From contig CALKAR010000316.1 of NCBI GenBank assembly GCA_937988745.1, positions 1 through 61,069 on the forward strand: DNA of 61,069 nucleotides, given 5' to 3'. The translations under genes and the position numbers were made by a program. This document shows, in pieces, positions 27,401 to 34,932 of the stretch. Source of the DNA: an uncultured Peptococcaceae bacterium. GTDB lineage: Bacteria > Bacillota > Limnochordia > Darwinibacteriales > Darwinibacteriaceae. The notes under the pieces are model-generated. The model was given only the letters and a program-made list of their open reading frames with translations. It ran no database searches and was not told where the DNA came from. Every line of letters begins with the position of its first letter. Position 1 is the stretch's first letter.

Positions 27401-27823
27401 AAAACAGGGGATTTTGATGCACACTTAGTGGCTCAAGGGGAGAGCCAAGTTAGAGCGGAAATTGCTGCAATTGAAGCAAAGGGGAATGAAGCCACCCCCA
27501 AAGAAGCGGCCATGGTCACTATCCTAGAAGTTGTGCTGGAAGCGATGGCCAGAGGTGTGAAGTTCAAACCGGTAGACCTATACCGCTCATCTGACCGTCA
27601 CTTCTTGATTGATGGTGACAGCCTACTGCCACCCCTCGCCTCCCTCGAGGGAGTGGGCGCCAGTGCGGCGGCTGGAATCGCAGCAGCAAGGGAAGAAGGA
27701 GAGTTCAAATCTATCGAGGATCTCCGCCAGCGAGCCCGCATCACAAAGGCAGTAATCGAGACCCTTCGACAGCATGGCTGTCTCGAAGGGCTGCCGGAGA
27801 CGAATCAATTGACACTCTTCTAG
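24407..27823 (+). CDS. polC: DNA polymerase III PolC without the 3'-5' exonuclease domain
   Basis: Replicative Gram-positive-type polymerase, 1138 residues against about 1430 in Bacillus. Order: reduced N-terminal domain (1-75), Gly-Asn linker (106-116), basic patch, OB fold (150-228), PHP domain (from 242, HLHT, ITDHG, YGVEG), zinc finger (CPKC...CPEC, about 612-642), palm with PDIDLNFSG (about 666-674), and the thumb/finger region with FPKAHAVAYV. The exonuclease that normally interrupts PHP is absent: GVEGYLVDDEKGRSYHIILI runs straight on to VGLKNLYRLVSLSHLNYFYR. PHP metal ligands look intact, including GDVHF. TTG 24407 follows GGAGGT at 6 nt; GTG 24371 lies in the terminator and is rejected. 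No frameshift is seen. Confidence 0.93.
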   Translation: MAEMYFIQPDNADFLASVSDHPLVKQARIKEIAIDPVLRKWTLRMHGVRMGTEEFWEDIARKLKTSIPEVQYIEFAWEEKSDEDSYMEQVVKGFTPQPVQYSTPGGNGNGNGNGNGGAGTRRSRRRRQILRESINGTPQPIKEIEEEERGVLIAGEVIDCESRLTRSGSTLITFSIYDGTDTIGCKIFIDDPAECSIKKGAWYRVQGNVQYQSYDNELALMVNALAPIEAPEPLRDNAEQKRVELHLHTKMSGLDGVIDVDDAVKMAASLGHSAVAITDHGVIQAFPDAYKAGKKHGVKILYGVEGYLVDDEKGRSYHIILIAKNKVGLKNLYRLVSLSHLNYFYRRPRIPRHELSKYREGILVGSACEAGEVYQAVLRRNPNAAEIAEFYDYLEIQPLGNNEFLIGTEFVKTREDLIAINRQILNLGKTLNKPVVATGDVHFLRPEDDLYRTILLAGQGFEDAERQAPLYFRTTEEMMEEFSYLTPEERYEVVVANPQWVADQCEELTPVPENLHPPRIENAEAMLREMTYRTARDLYGEDLPEIVEARLEKELNAIIGNGYASLYWIAHKLVKKSLDDGYLVGSRGSVGSSLVATMCNITEVNPLPPHYVCPKCKWSQFFTKGEAPSGVDLPDRDCPECGTKVDKHGFDIPFEVFMGFHGDKIPDIDLNFSGEYQANMHRYTEELFGSEHVFRAGTIGTLAEKTAYGFVMKYLEQVGETRRSAEVNRLVRKITGVRRTTGQHPGGMMVVPEDMEIYDFTPIQYPANDSTSGTITTHFDYHAIEDCLVKLDILGHDAPTMLRMLSDLTGIDVQEIPLDDPATMSIFSGLDALNVKEEQIGTPVGTLGVPEFGTPFVRQMLIETRPTTFGELVRISGLSHGTNVWNSNAQDLIRAGITDLSNVIACRDDIMVYLIQKGLEAGDAFRIMEQVRKGRGLTEKDVALMKEHDVPDWYIESCNKISYMFPKAHAVAYVTMSFRIAYFKVHYPLAFYATFFSTKTGDFDAHLVAQGESQVRAEIAAIEAKGNEATPKEAAMVTILEVVLEAMARGVKFKPVDLYRSSDRHFLIDGDSLLPPLASLEGVGASAAAGIAAAREEGEFKSIEDLRQRARITKAVIETLRQHGCLEGLPETNQLTLF
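24722..24754 (+). repeat. Gly-Asn codon repeat in polC linker
   Basis: Alternating Gly (GGN) and Asn (AAT/AAC) codons encode five GN pairs joining the N-terminal domain to the OB fold of PolC. It is a flexible linker in place of the second N-terminal subdomain of longer PolCs. Confidence 0.8.
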
Positions 27824-27837
27824 TACCATGTTATAAT
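27809..27837 (+). promoter_or_regulatory. Consensus sigma-A promoter for the rimP-nusA-infB operon
   Basis: TTGACA (27809-27814), 17-nt spacer, TATAAT (27832-27837): a perfect match to the vegetative consensus. It overlaps the last codons and stop of polC. Transcription should begin near 27844, about 140 nt before rimP. Confidence 0.88.
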
Positions 27838-27868
27838 CAGAAAAGAATGGGAAATCTTTGACGGGCCG

Positions 27869-27896
27869 AAGAGTGGGTGTCACCCACTCTTTTGCC
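27869..27896 (+). promoter_or_regulatory. Terminator-like hairpin (attenuator) in the rimP-nusA leader
   Basis: AAGAGTGGGTG (27869-27879) is perfectly complementary to CACCCACTCTT (27881-27891), so the stem closes on a small loop, and a weak T-tract follows. It lies about 25 nt downstream of the predicted start. In B. subtilis NusA limits its own operon by stimulating termination in the leader (established there), so this hairpin is a good candidate for the same feedback. It can also terminate transcripts coming from polC. Confidence 0.7.
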
Positions 27897-27985
27897 GTAT
27901 GGGAGCAATTTTACAGAACTCAAGCAAAAAACGGGCATGATTATAGTGAGATAAAATGAGCTTGTGAAGGAAAGGGGCTTGGCAG

Positions 27986-28447
27986 ATGAACAAGAACAAG
28001 CTTGTGGCTCAGGTCGCCGAGTGGGTTGAGTCAATTATTAAAGACAGTGAAATTGAGTTAGTAGATGTAGAATACGTTAAAGAACAGCACGGATGGGTGC
28101 TGCGTGTGTTCTTGGATAAGCCCGGCGGAATCGACCTTCAGGACTGCCAGTCTGTAAGTGAAGTATTGAGCGATATTCTCGATCAGGAAGACCCGATTCC
28201 TGGTCCATACTCACTAGAAGTATCGTCGCCAGGATTAGAACGGCCGCTCAAAAAAGAATCTGATTTCGAGCGTTTTTCCGGCCGACTGGTCAACATCCGT
28301 ACATATTCCGCTGTCGAGGGCCGCAAGAATTTCCAGGGAACACTGCTCGGCCTCGCAGAAGGGCAAGTCCAAGTGGAGGTGGATGGCACCGTCTATGCCA
28401 TTCCTTTAGACTTAATTTCCAAAGCACGATTAGCTGTGGAGTTCTAA
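27986..28447 (+). CDS. rimP: Ribosome maturation factor RimP
   Basis: 30S subunit assembly factor, 153 residues. N-terminal alpha/beta domain with ELVDVEYVKE and LRVFLDKPGGIDLQDC, then YSLEVSSPGLERPLKK, the strongest family motif, and a C-terminal SH3-like domain. ATG 27986 follows AAAGGGG. First gene of the nusA-infB operon, as in most bacteria. Confidence 0.95.
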   Translation: MNKNKLVAQVAEWVESIIKDSEIELVDVEYVKEQHGWVLRVFLDKPGGIDLQDCQSVSEVLSDILDQEDPIPGPYSLEVSSPGLERPLKKESDFERFSGRLVNIRTYSAVEGRKNFQGTLLGLAEGQVQVEVDGTVYAIPLDLISKARLAVEF

Positions 28448-28466
28448 TACGGGAGGAATTGGGAGA

Positions 28467-29951
28467 ATGAATTCAGAGTTGCTAAGAGCCCTGGTGGAGC
28501 TGGAGAAAGAAAGGGGGATCTCAAAGGATATTCTGCTTGATGCCATTGAGACAGCCATTATCTCGGCCTACAAGAAGAATTATGGGTCCGGCTCTTCTTC
28601 GAACGTGCGGGTCGAATTTAACGAACATACTGGAACCGTTAATGTCTATTCCCGCAGAGTGGTCGTTGAAGAGGTCACCGACGAAGCTGCAGAGATTTCA
28701 CTGGCTGAAGCCCAGGATATTGATCCTAACTATACTGTAGGAGACATTGTGGAGCAGGAGGTTACTCCACGCGATTTTGGCCGGATCGCTGCTCAGAACG
28801 CCAAGCAGGTTGTAATTCAAAAGATCCGCGAAGCAGAACGCTCCATCATCTACGATGAGTATGCTAATCGGGAAGGCGATGTAGTGACTGGCATTGTCCA
28901 ACGTTACGAATACCGCAACGTCATCGTGGATCTGGGCAACGTGGAAGCTGTTCTGCCTGTAAGCGAACAGATCCCGGGCGAAGAGTATCCGCAGCATGCC
29001 CGCATGAAGTTCTATATTAATGAAGTTAAACAAAGTACGAAGGGGCCGCAGGTCTTCCTGTCGCGCACGCATCCTGGACTTCTGCGCAGTCTTTTTGAAT
29101 TAGAAGTGCCAGAAATCCAGAGCGGTGAGGTAGAGATTAAAGCTGTAGCTCGCGAAGCCGGCAATCGTTCGAAAATTGCCGTTTACAGTCGCGATCCTGA
29201 TGTTGATCCAGTGGGAGCATGTGTGGGTGCCCGCGGTTCTAGGGTGCAAGCTGTGGTTGCAGAGTTAAATAACGAGAAGATCGATGTGGTAGCCTGGGTC
29301 GACGATGAAGAGGAATTTATTAAGAATGCTCTCAGTCCGGCAAAGGTGTTCTATGTACGCCTTGATGAAGAGCAGAAGGTAGCCTATACAGTGGTACCAG
29401 AAGATCAGCTTTCGCTGGCCATTGGTAGAGAGGGGCAGAATGCACGGTTAGCGGCCCGCCTGACTGGATGGCGTATCGATATTAAGAGCATCGACCAGGC
29501 TGAGGAATTCTTCGCTCAGCTGAAGCTGGAAGAAGCTGAAAAAGAGGCGGCAGAAGAAGCTGAAGTAGTTGACGCCCTTGAAACGGTCAAATCGGCTGAT
29601 GAAGCTGAAGATATTGAAGTGACAGAACCTGTAGAAGAAGTAGAAGACGCCGACCAAGCCGAAGAGGTGGAAGAAGAACCAGCTGAAACCGATACTCCTG
29701 CTGCTGAAACAGAACAGCCGCGGGAAATCGATCCTGAAGAACTGGCTGCGCTGACTAACGTCACAAAGCGTAAATCATGGACGGAAAGATTTGGTCAGTA
29801 TGTGACCCAAAGCACGGAGCAACCAAGCTCTCCCAGCGAAACTAAAGAAAAGCAGGAGACAACCAAGTCTAAGCGAAAGAAGAAGGAAAAGGTTATTACA
29901 GACCTCAGTCAACTTGAGTTGATTAACTTCGATTTTAATACAGAGGAATAG
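28467..29951 (+). CDS. nusA: Transcription termination/antitermination factor NusA
   Basis: RNA polymerase-binding factor for pausing, termination and antitermination. N-terminal domain (1-125), S1 domain (about 133-200; GDVVTGIVQRYEYRNVIVDLG), KH1 and KH2 (about 200-345; VGACVGARGSRVQAV and LAIGREGQNARLAARLTGW). The core ends near residue 350. A long tail follows: about 90 residues extremely rich in Glu and Ala, then a basic Lys/Arg segment, ending with a hydrophobic-acidic ELINFDFNTEE. Length 494 is well above the ~370 of Bacillus. Confidence 0.95.
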   Translation: MNSELLRALVELEKERGISKDILLDAIETAIISAYKKNYGSGSSSNVRVEFNEHTGTVNVYSRRVVVEEVTDEAAEISLAEAQDIDPNYTVGDIVEQEVTPRDFGRIAAQNAKQVVIQKIREAERSIIYDEYANREGDVVTGIVQRYEYRNVIVDLGNVEAVLPVSEQIPGEEYPQHARMKFYINEVKQSTKGPQVFLSRTHPGLLRSLFELEVPEIQSGEVEIKAVAREAGNRSKIAVYSRDPDVDPVGACVGARGSRVQAVVAELNNEKIDVVAWVDDEEEFIKNALSPAKVFYVRLDEEQKVAYTVVPEDQLSLAIGREGQNARLAARLTGWRIDIKSIDQAEEFFAQLKLEEAEKEAAEEAEVVDALETVKSADEAEDIEVTEPVEEVEDADQAEEVEEEPAETDTPAAETEQPREIDPEELAALTNVTKRKSWTERFGQYVTQSTEQPSSPSETKEKQETTKSKRKKKEKVITDLSQLELINFDFNTEE

Positions 29952-29960
29952 GTGGTCTAA

Positions 29961-30233
29961 GTGCGCCAGAAACACGTTCCTATTCGTACCTGCATCGGAT
30001 GTCGAACAGCACAACCAAAGCGCTCCATGCTGCGCATTGTGAGAACTCCGGAAGGTGAAGTCTTGCCTGATGCAACAGGTAAGAAATCTGGCCGCGGGGC
30101 CTATATCTGCTATTCCAACGACTGCCTCCAGCTGGCTCTCTCCGGGCGTAGGTTACAGCGCGCCCTAGGCTGTGATGTGAATGAGACAATGATTTCGGAA
30201 ATGGAGAGGCTTGTAAGTGAGCAGCATACTTAG
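29961..30233 (+). CDS. rnpM: YlxR/RnpM family RNA-binding protein
   Basis: 90-residue basic protein with the YlxR signature IRTCIGCRTAQPKRSMLRIVR and GRGAYICYSNDC. Family members bind RNA and, in B. subtilis, modulate RNase P. GTG start at 29961 with AGGTGG upstream. It overlaps the next gene by 17 nt. Confidence 0.9.
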   Translation: MRQKHVPIRTCIGCRTAQPKRSMLRIVRTPEGEVLPDATGKKSGRGAYICYSNDCLQLALSGRRLQRALGCDVNETMISEMERLVSEQHT

Positions 30234-30528
30234 TATCTTGGGGCTGGCTCAGCGAGCCGGAAAACTGGTGTCGGGTGAAGACGCGGTCGAAGCAGCCATA
30301 CGCAGAGGCAAGGTACATCTGCTGATCATCGCCAACGATGCTTCGAATAACACCCAGAAAAAGTTCCAGAACATGGCCGAGTACCGCCAAATTGATGTTG
30401 CTGTATGGGGCGAAAAAGAACAGCTGGGAATGGCAATCGGCAAAGCCCGCCGCGCGATTATAGGTGTAACAGATCGGGGGTTCGCTAAGACGATCCGCTC
30501 CCGTCTGGCGGTGGAGGAGAAAAACTAG
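30217..30528 (+). CDS. L7Ae-family ribosomal/RNA-binding protein (YlxQ)
   Basis: 103-residue L7Ae/L30e/S12e-type protein with GLAQRAGKLVSGEDAVEAAIRRGKVHLLIIANDAS, the fold's kink-turn-binding signature. It probably binds kink-turn RNA. GTG start inside rnpM; 11 nt before the infB start. Position between rnpM and infB is conserved in Firmicutes. Confidence 0.9.
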   Translation: MSSILSILGLAQRAGKLVSGEDAVEAAIRRGKVHLLIIANDASNNTQKKFQNMAEYRQIDVAVWGEKEQLGMAIGKARRAIIGVTDRGFAKTIRSRLAVEEKN

Positions 30529-30539
30529 GAGTGATGCTG

Positions 30540-32636
30540 ATGAGTAAAGTTAGAGTCTATGAATTAGCAAGGGAATTAGACTTAGAAAGTAAAGTGCTGG
30601 TGGATTTTCTGATTGAACTTGGGGCCGATGTGCGCAACCACATGAGCACCATTGACGAAGAAATTGCTGAGATGGTGCGGGAGCACTACAGCCCTGATGT
30701 AGAGGCAGCAATTCCTGGTAATGTCATTCCTGACGATGATAATGATGATTATCGCACTAGAAAAGCCAAACGGCGGTCTGGCGATGAGGAAATAGAAAAG
30801 AACTTCCACACAAAAGGGAAGAAGAAGGGCAATAAGCGTGGTAAAGGGCGTAGGGCTAAAGCTGATCAGCGCACCGAAAAGGAAGAGCCAAAGGTCATTA
30901 CACTGCCAGAAACCATCACTGTCAAGGATCTGGCTGAAAAGCTTTCAGTTAATGGAACCGAGCTGATTAAGCGCCTGATGAAGATCGGCATTATGGCATC
31001 CCTGACCCAATCCATCGATTATGATATTGCTGAGATAATCTGTGCTGATTTTAACGTTGATGTTCAGCCAGAAATGGACCTGGCAGACAGAGTATTTGCC
31101 GAAGTAGAAGAAGACCCAGAAAATCTGGTTCCTCGCCCGCCAGTGGTGACCATCATGGGACACGTAGACCATGGAAAGACCACCCTGCTGGACTCGATCC
31201 GCAAGACCAAGGTCACGGCAACAGAAGCAGGTGGCATTACACAGCATATTGGTGCTTACCAGATCACATATAAAGACCAGCCCATCACCTTCTTAGATAC
31301 TCCTGGCCACGAAGCGTTTACCGCACTCCGGGCACGGGGAGCAAAGGTGACAGACATCGCAGTCTTAGTGGTGGCTGCCAACGATGGCGTCATGCCTCAG
31401 ACAGTAGAGGCTATTAACCATGCCAAAGCAGCAGGAGTACCAATCATTGTAGCCATTAATAAGATTGATCTGCCTGCAGCCAACCCTGACCGCGTCAAGC
31501 AGGAGCTTGTCGAACATGGTTTGGTTGTCGAAGATTGGGGCGGCAGCACTATTGCAGTACCGGTATCTGCTCTAAAAGGAGAAGGCATTGACGAGCTTCT
31601 GGAAATGATCCTCCTTGTGGCGGAAATGGAAGAACTAAAGGCAAATCCAAACCGCAATGCTAGAGGAACAGTCATTGAAGCTCAGCTTGATAGAGGACGC
31701 GGTCCTGTGGCTACTGTACTCATCACGACTGGCACACTTAAAGTCGGTGACCCATTTGTGGTCGGAAGCGTTTCTGGTAGGGTGCGCGCTTTGATCGATG
31801 ATACCGGTCAGAACATCAAAGAAGCTGGTCCATCTACACCAGTTGAAGTCTTAGGTATTAGTGAAGTACCAGAAGCTGGTGACCAGCTTGTAGTAGTCGA
31901 CGATGAGCAGACAGCTCGTCAGGTTGCACAGATCCGCCAAGAAAAGATTCGCGAAAAAGAAATGGCACGCACAAGCCGCGTTACCTTAGACGATCTGTAT
32001 CAGAGAATTCAAGAGGGCGAGATCAAAGAGCTCAACCTCATAGTGAAAGGCGACGTGCATGGTTCAGTTGAAGCAGTACGCGCATCATTAGAGAAACTCT
32101 CGACCGACGAAGTTCGGGTCAAAATCATCCACCAAGCAGTGGGCGCAATTACCGAAACAGACGTCCATCTCGCTGCTACCAGTGATGCTGTAATTGTAGG
32201 GTTTAACGTACGGCCCGAACCGAGCGCGCGTAAGGAAGCAGAACGCGAAGGCGTGGATATCCGCTTGTACCGGATTATCTATGACCTCTTGGACGATGTC
32301 AAAGCCGCGATGGCAGGACTGCTCGATCCAGAGTTTAAAGAGGTTATTCTCGGACGAGCAGAAGTGCGCCAGACCTTTAGAGTGCCCAATGCGGGCGTTG
32401 TCGCAGGATGCTATGTCCAAGACGGTAAAGTCACCCGTACTGCCGAAGTGCGCGTCTTGAGAGACAACATCGTCATCCATGAAGGAAAGATTAGTTCACT
32501 GCGGCGCTTTAAAGATGATGTCCGTGAAGTAGCTCAAGGATACGAATGCGGTATTGGACTTGAAAGGTTCAATGATATCAAAGTAGGAGACATCATCGAA
32601 GCTTTCTATATGGAAAAAATCGAGCGGACACTCTAA
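30540..32636 (+). CDS. infB: Translation initiation factor IF-2
   Basis: GTPase delivering initiator tRNA, 698 residues. N-terminal IF2N helix domain (VRVYELARELDLESKVLVDFL), a short charged linker with an 'NDDDND' type acidic run and a Lys-rich tract, a second IF2N domain (about 120-170), G domain with VTIMGHVDHGKTTLLDSI, DTPGHEAF and NKIDLPAANPD, then domains II-IV. ATG 30540 is chosen over GTG 30531 and ATG 30534 for spacing to TAGGAG. The linker is compact compared with enterobacterial IF-2. Confidence 0.95.
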   Translation: MSKVRVYELARELDLESKVLVDFLIELGADVRNHMSTIDEEIAEMVREHYSPDVEAAIPGNVIPDDDNDDYRTRKAKRRSGDEEIEKNFHTKGKKKGNKRGKGRRAKADQRTEKEEPKVITLPETITVKDLAEKLSVNGTELIKRLMKIGIMASLTQSIDYDIAEIICADFNVDVQPEMDLADRVFAEVEEDPENLVPRPPVVTIMGHVDHGKTTLLDSIRKTKVTATEAGGITQHIGAYQITYKDQPITFLDTPGHEAFTALRARGAKVTDIAVLVVAANDGVMPQTVEAINHAKAAGVPIIVAINKIDLPAANPDRVKQELVEHGLVVEDWGGSTIAVPVSALKGEGIDELLEMILLVAEMEELKANPNRNARGTVIEAQLDRGRGPVATVLITTGTLKVGDPFVVGSVSGRVRALIDDTGQNIKEAGPSTPVEVLGISEVPEAGDQLVVVDDEQTARQVAQIRQEKIREKEMARTSRVTLDDLYQRIQEGEIKELNLIVKGDVHGSVEAVRASLEKLSTDEVRVKIIHQAVGAITETDVHLAATSDAVIVGFNVRPEPSARKEAEREGVDIRLYRIIYDLLDDVKAAMAGLLDPEFKEVILGRAEVRQTFRVPNAGVVAGCYVQDGKVTRTAEVRVLRDNIVIHEGKISSLRRFKDDVREVAQGYECGIGLERFNDIKVGDIIEAFYMEKIERTL

Positions 32637-32657
32637 GCAGTCCAGGGAGTGATTGGC

Positions 32658-33038
32658 ATGTCCACTAAGCACAGTAGACTGACAGAAGATATTAAGAGGG
32701 CTGTTAGTGACATTATCAGCAGAGAAGTAAAAGACCCTAGGCTCGGAATGCTGAGCATCACTGATGTAGATGTATCGCGAGACTTATCACTGGCGCGCAT
32801 CTACTTCAGCGTACTCGGTGGTGAAGAAGAGGCCCGGAGCACTTTGGAGGGTCTAAATAACGCCAAAGGATTCATCCGCACCGAGCTAGCTCGGCGCGTT
32901 CGCATGCGGCATACACCCGATATCAAATTTGTGCATGATGTATCTTTAGAACGAGGAGCGCGGATCAATGCGATCCTGCGCGAACTCGGCACCTCGTCAA
33001 CTGGTGATTCAGATGACACTGAAGGTGACGAGTCGTGA
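32658..33038 (+). CDS. rbfA: Ribosome-binding factor A
   Basis: 30S maturation factor with a KH-like fold, 126 residues. Seen: RLTEDIKRAVSDIISREVKDPRLGMLSITDVDVSRDLS, a typical RbfA N-terminus (shown here only in part by motif SRDLSLARIYFSV), and MRHTPDIKFVHD. ATG 32658 follows AGGGAG. It overlaps the next gene by 4 nt. Confidence 0.93.
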   Translation: MSTKHSRLTEDIKRAVSDIISREVKDPRLGMLSITDVDVSRDLSLARIYFSVLGGEEEARSTLEGLNNAKGFIRTELARRVRMRHTPDIKFVHDVSLERGARINAILRELGTSSTGDSDDTEGDES

Positions 33039-34000
33039 AGGCTGTAATCCAGGCCATTCAAGATCATGAAGAGTTTATCATTACCTCGCACGAACATCCT
33101 GATCCTGACAGCTTAGGTTCCATGCTGGCTCTATGTTTCGGATTGCAGCAGCTGGGAAAGTCGTGCCGGGTGGTCTCTTCTGATCCTCCACCAGAAAATC
33201 TAGACTGGCCAGGCTTAGATCTAATCGAGGTCCTCCCCGATGGGCTGGACGATATTGGTGATGCTTGGATCATAGTATTAGATTGCGAACCAAGCCGCAC
33301 AGGAGTTCTCTCGGAGAAACTTCAGCGGTCAGAAAAAATTATCAACATCGACCATCACCGCGGTAATAAGTACACAAGCTCTACGACCTGGGTTGATTCG
33401 TCAGAGGCTGCTGTAGCTGTGATGATTTACCGCCTTCTGAAAGAGTTAGGTGTTTCTTTAAACAAAAAGATTGCCACCGCCCTCTATGGAGGTATTGTTG
33501 GTGATACCGGTGGATTTCGCTATGCTAACACAACCGCAGAGACTCTGCGGATAGCGGCTGAGCTGCTGGAACATGATGTAAATCATGCAATGATCAACAA
33601 GCAAATCTTTGCGTCCCAATCGATGGAATTTATGCGTCTTTTAGGATATGCCCTCAGCAACCTGAAGTCAGACATGCATGGCAGATTGGTTTGGATGGAA
33701 CTGAGTTATGCGGATTTTCAGCGCTTCGGAGCTGATCCAAATGCCACCGACCAGCTGGTTCAATATGCCCGCATGGTCAATACCGCACTGATCGCGGTCT
33801 TGTTCCGAGAAGCGGCTCCTGGTGAGGTACGGATCGGTTTCCGGTCTGATTCCATTGACGTGGGCGCTCTAGCCACCCAGCTTGGAGGAGGCGGACACCG
33901 CCTTGCTGCAGGAGCGAAAATACAGGGCCGCTTAGATGAGGTTGTAGAGGTAGTCCTAAACAAGGCAAGAGAATATCTAAATGAGGTTGATCGCTCATGA
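33035..34000 (+). CDS. nrnA: DHH/DHHA1 phosphoesterase, NrnA-like (oligoribonuclease/pAp phosphatase)
   Basis: 321-residue DHH-family enzyme. N-terminal HEHPDPDSLGSM metal motif, LDCEPSRTG, and IDHHRGN (Asp106-His107-His108), then a C-terminal DHHA1 domain with GGGGHRLAAGAKI. NrnA proteins degrade nanoRNA and dephosphorylate pAp. GTG start overlaps rbfA (GTGA); its stop overlaps truB (ATGA). A DHH gene between rbfA and truB is common in clostridia. Confidence 0.88.
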   Translation: MKAVIQAIQDHEEFIITSHEHPDPDSLGSMLALCFGLQQLGKSCRVVSSDPPPENLDWPGLDLIEVLPDGLDDIGDAWIIVLDCEPSRTGVLSEKLQRSEKIINIDHHRGNKYTSSTTWVDSSEAAVAVMIYRLLKELGVSLNKKIATALYGGIVGDTGGFRYANTTAETLRIAAELLEHDVNHAMINKQIFASQSMEFMRLLGYALSNLKSDMHGRLVWMELSYADFQRFGADPNATDQLVQYARMVNTALIAVLFREAAPGEVRIGFRSDSIDVGALATQLGGGGHRLAAGAKIQGRLDEVVEVVLNKAREYLNEVDRS

Positions 34001-34929
34001 ACGGCATCATCAATGTGATCAAGCCTATGGGCATGAGTTCCCACCAAGTGGTTGGCTTTCTTCGCCGGCTGCTGAACATTAAGCGCATTGGGCACGCCGG
34101 AACCCTAGATCCGGGCGCAGGGGGAATCTTGACCGTCTGCGTAGGACACGCTACTAAACTGACGCAGTTCATGGTGGAATACGATAAAGCATACGTGGCC
34201 GAAATGACACTGGGCCTTGCTACATCGACCCAAGATGGAGGGGGTAAGACTGAGGAAGTAACAACCAACTTCCAGATTACGCCCCCGAGGTTGGCCGATG
34301 TCATGGCCCAGTTTCGCGGAGAAATTGAACAGATTCCACCTATGGCCTCAGCAGTTCAGGTAGAAGGCCGTCGCCTGTACGAATTACAGCGCCAAGGAGT
34401 CACTGTGGAGCGTAAGCCACGTAAAGTGACCATTAGTGATCTCCATGTCAACAAAATCTGGAATGAATATGAAGACATTCTTACTTTCGGTTCTCGTGTG
34501 CTGTTCTATGTTGAATGCTCCAAAGGCACCTATGTGCGGACTCTCTGCCATGACATAGGGGCGGCACTAGGGGTTGGAGCACACCTATCTTTTCTCTCTA
34601 GAGTGCGTTCTGGACCATTCACATTCGAAAATGCATACACTCTTGAATCAATCACAGATATGGTTGGTCGAAACGACTTTAGTTTCCTACTGTCCATGAC
34701 AGATGCACTGCCCGAATGGCCTCAGGTTAGAGTGAGTCCGCTGGCAGAAAATAGCATCCGTCACGGGAATTTTATAAGACCTTCGGATATGCTTGATGTG
34801 CCCCAAGAGCTTCATCTGGGAGATAATGTTTTTCTGCTTGATCTAGAAGGAAAAGTTCTGGCCATTGGCCAAATCCGCGATGCGGGAGGCCTAATCTGCC
34901 AACCGATACGTGTATTCTTGGAGGGATAA
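33997..34929 (+). CDS. truB: tRNA pseudouridine-55 synthase
   Basis: Makes pseudouridine 55 in the T-loop of tRNAs. 310 residues with GHAGTLDPGAGGIL containing the catalytic Asp38, KAYVAEMTLGLATSTQD, and CSKGTYVRTLCHDIG. C-terminal PUA-like region (about 240-305). Stop TAA is in the same frame as the downstream ribF, two codons before the CTG start of that gene. Confidence 0.94.
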   Translation: MNGIINVIKPMGMSSHQVVGFLRRLLNIKRIGHAGTLDPGAGGILTVCVGHATKLTQFMVEYDKAYVAEMTLGLATSTQDGGGKTEEVTTNFQITPPRLADVMAQFRGEIEQIPPMASAVQVEGRRLYELQRQGVTVERKPRKVTISDLHVNKIWNEYEDILTFGSRVLFYVECSKGTYVRTLCHDIGAALGVGAHLSFLSRVRSGPFTFENAYTLESITDMVGRNDFSFLLSMTDALPEWPQVRVSPLAENSIRHGNFIRPSDMLDVPQELHLGDNVFLLDLEGKVLAIGQIRDAGGLICQPIRVFLEG

Positions 34930-34932
34930 ACA

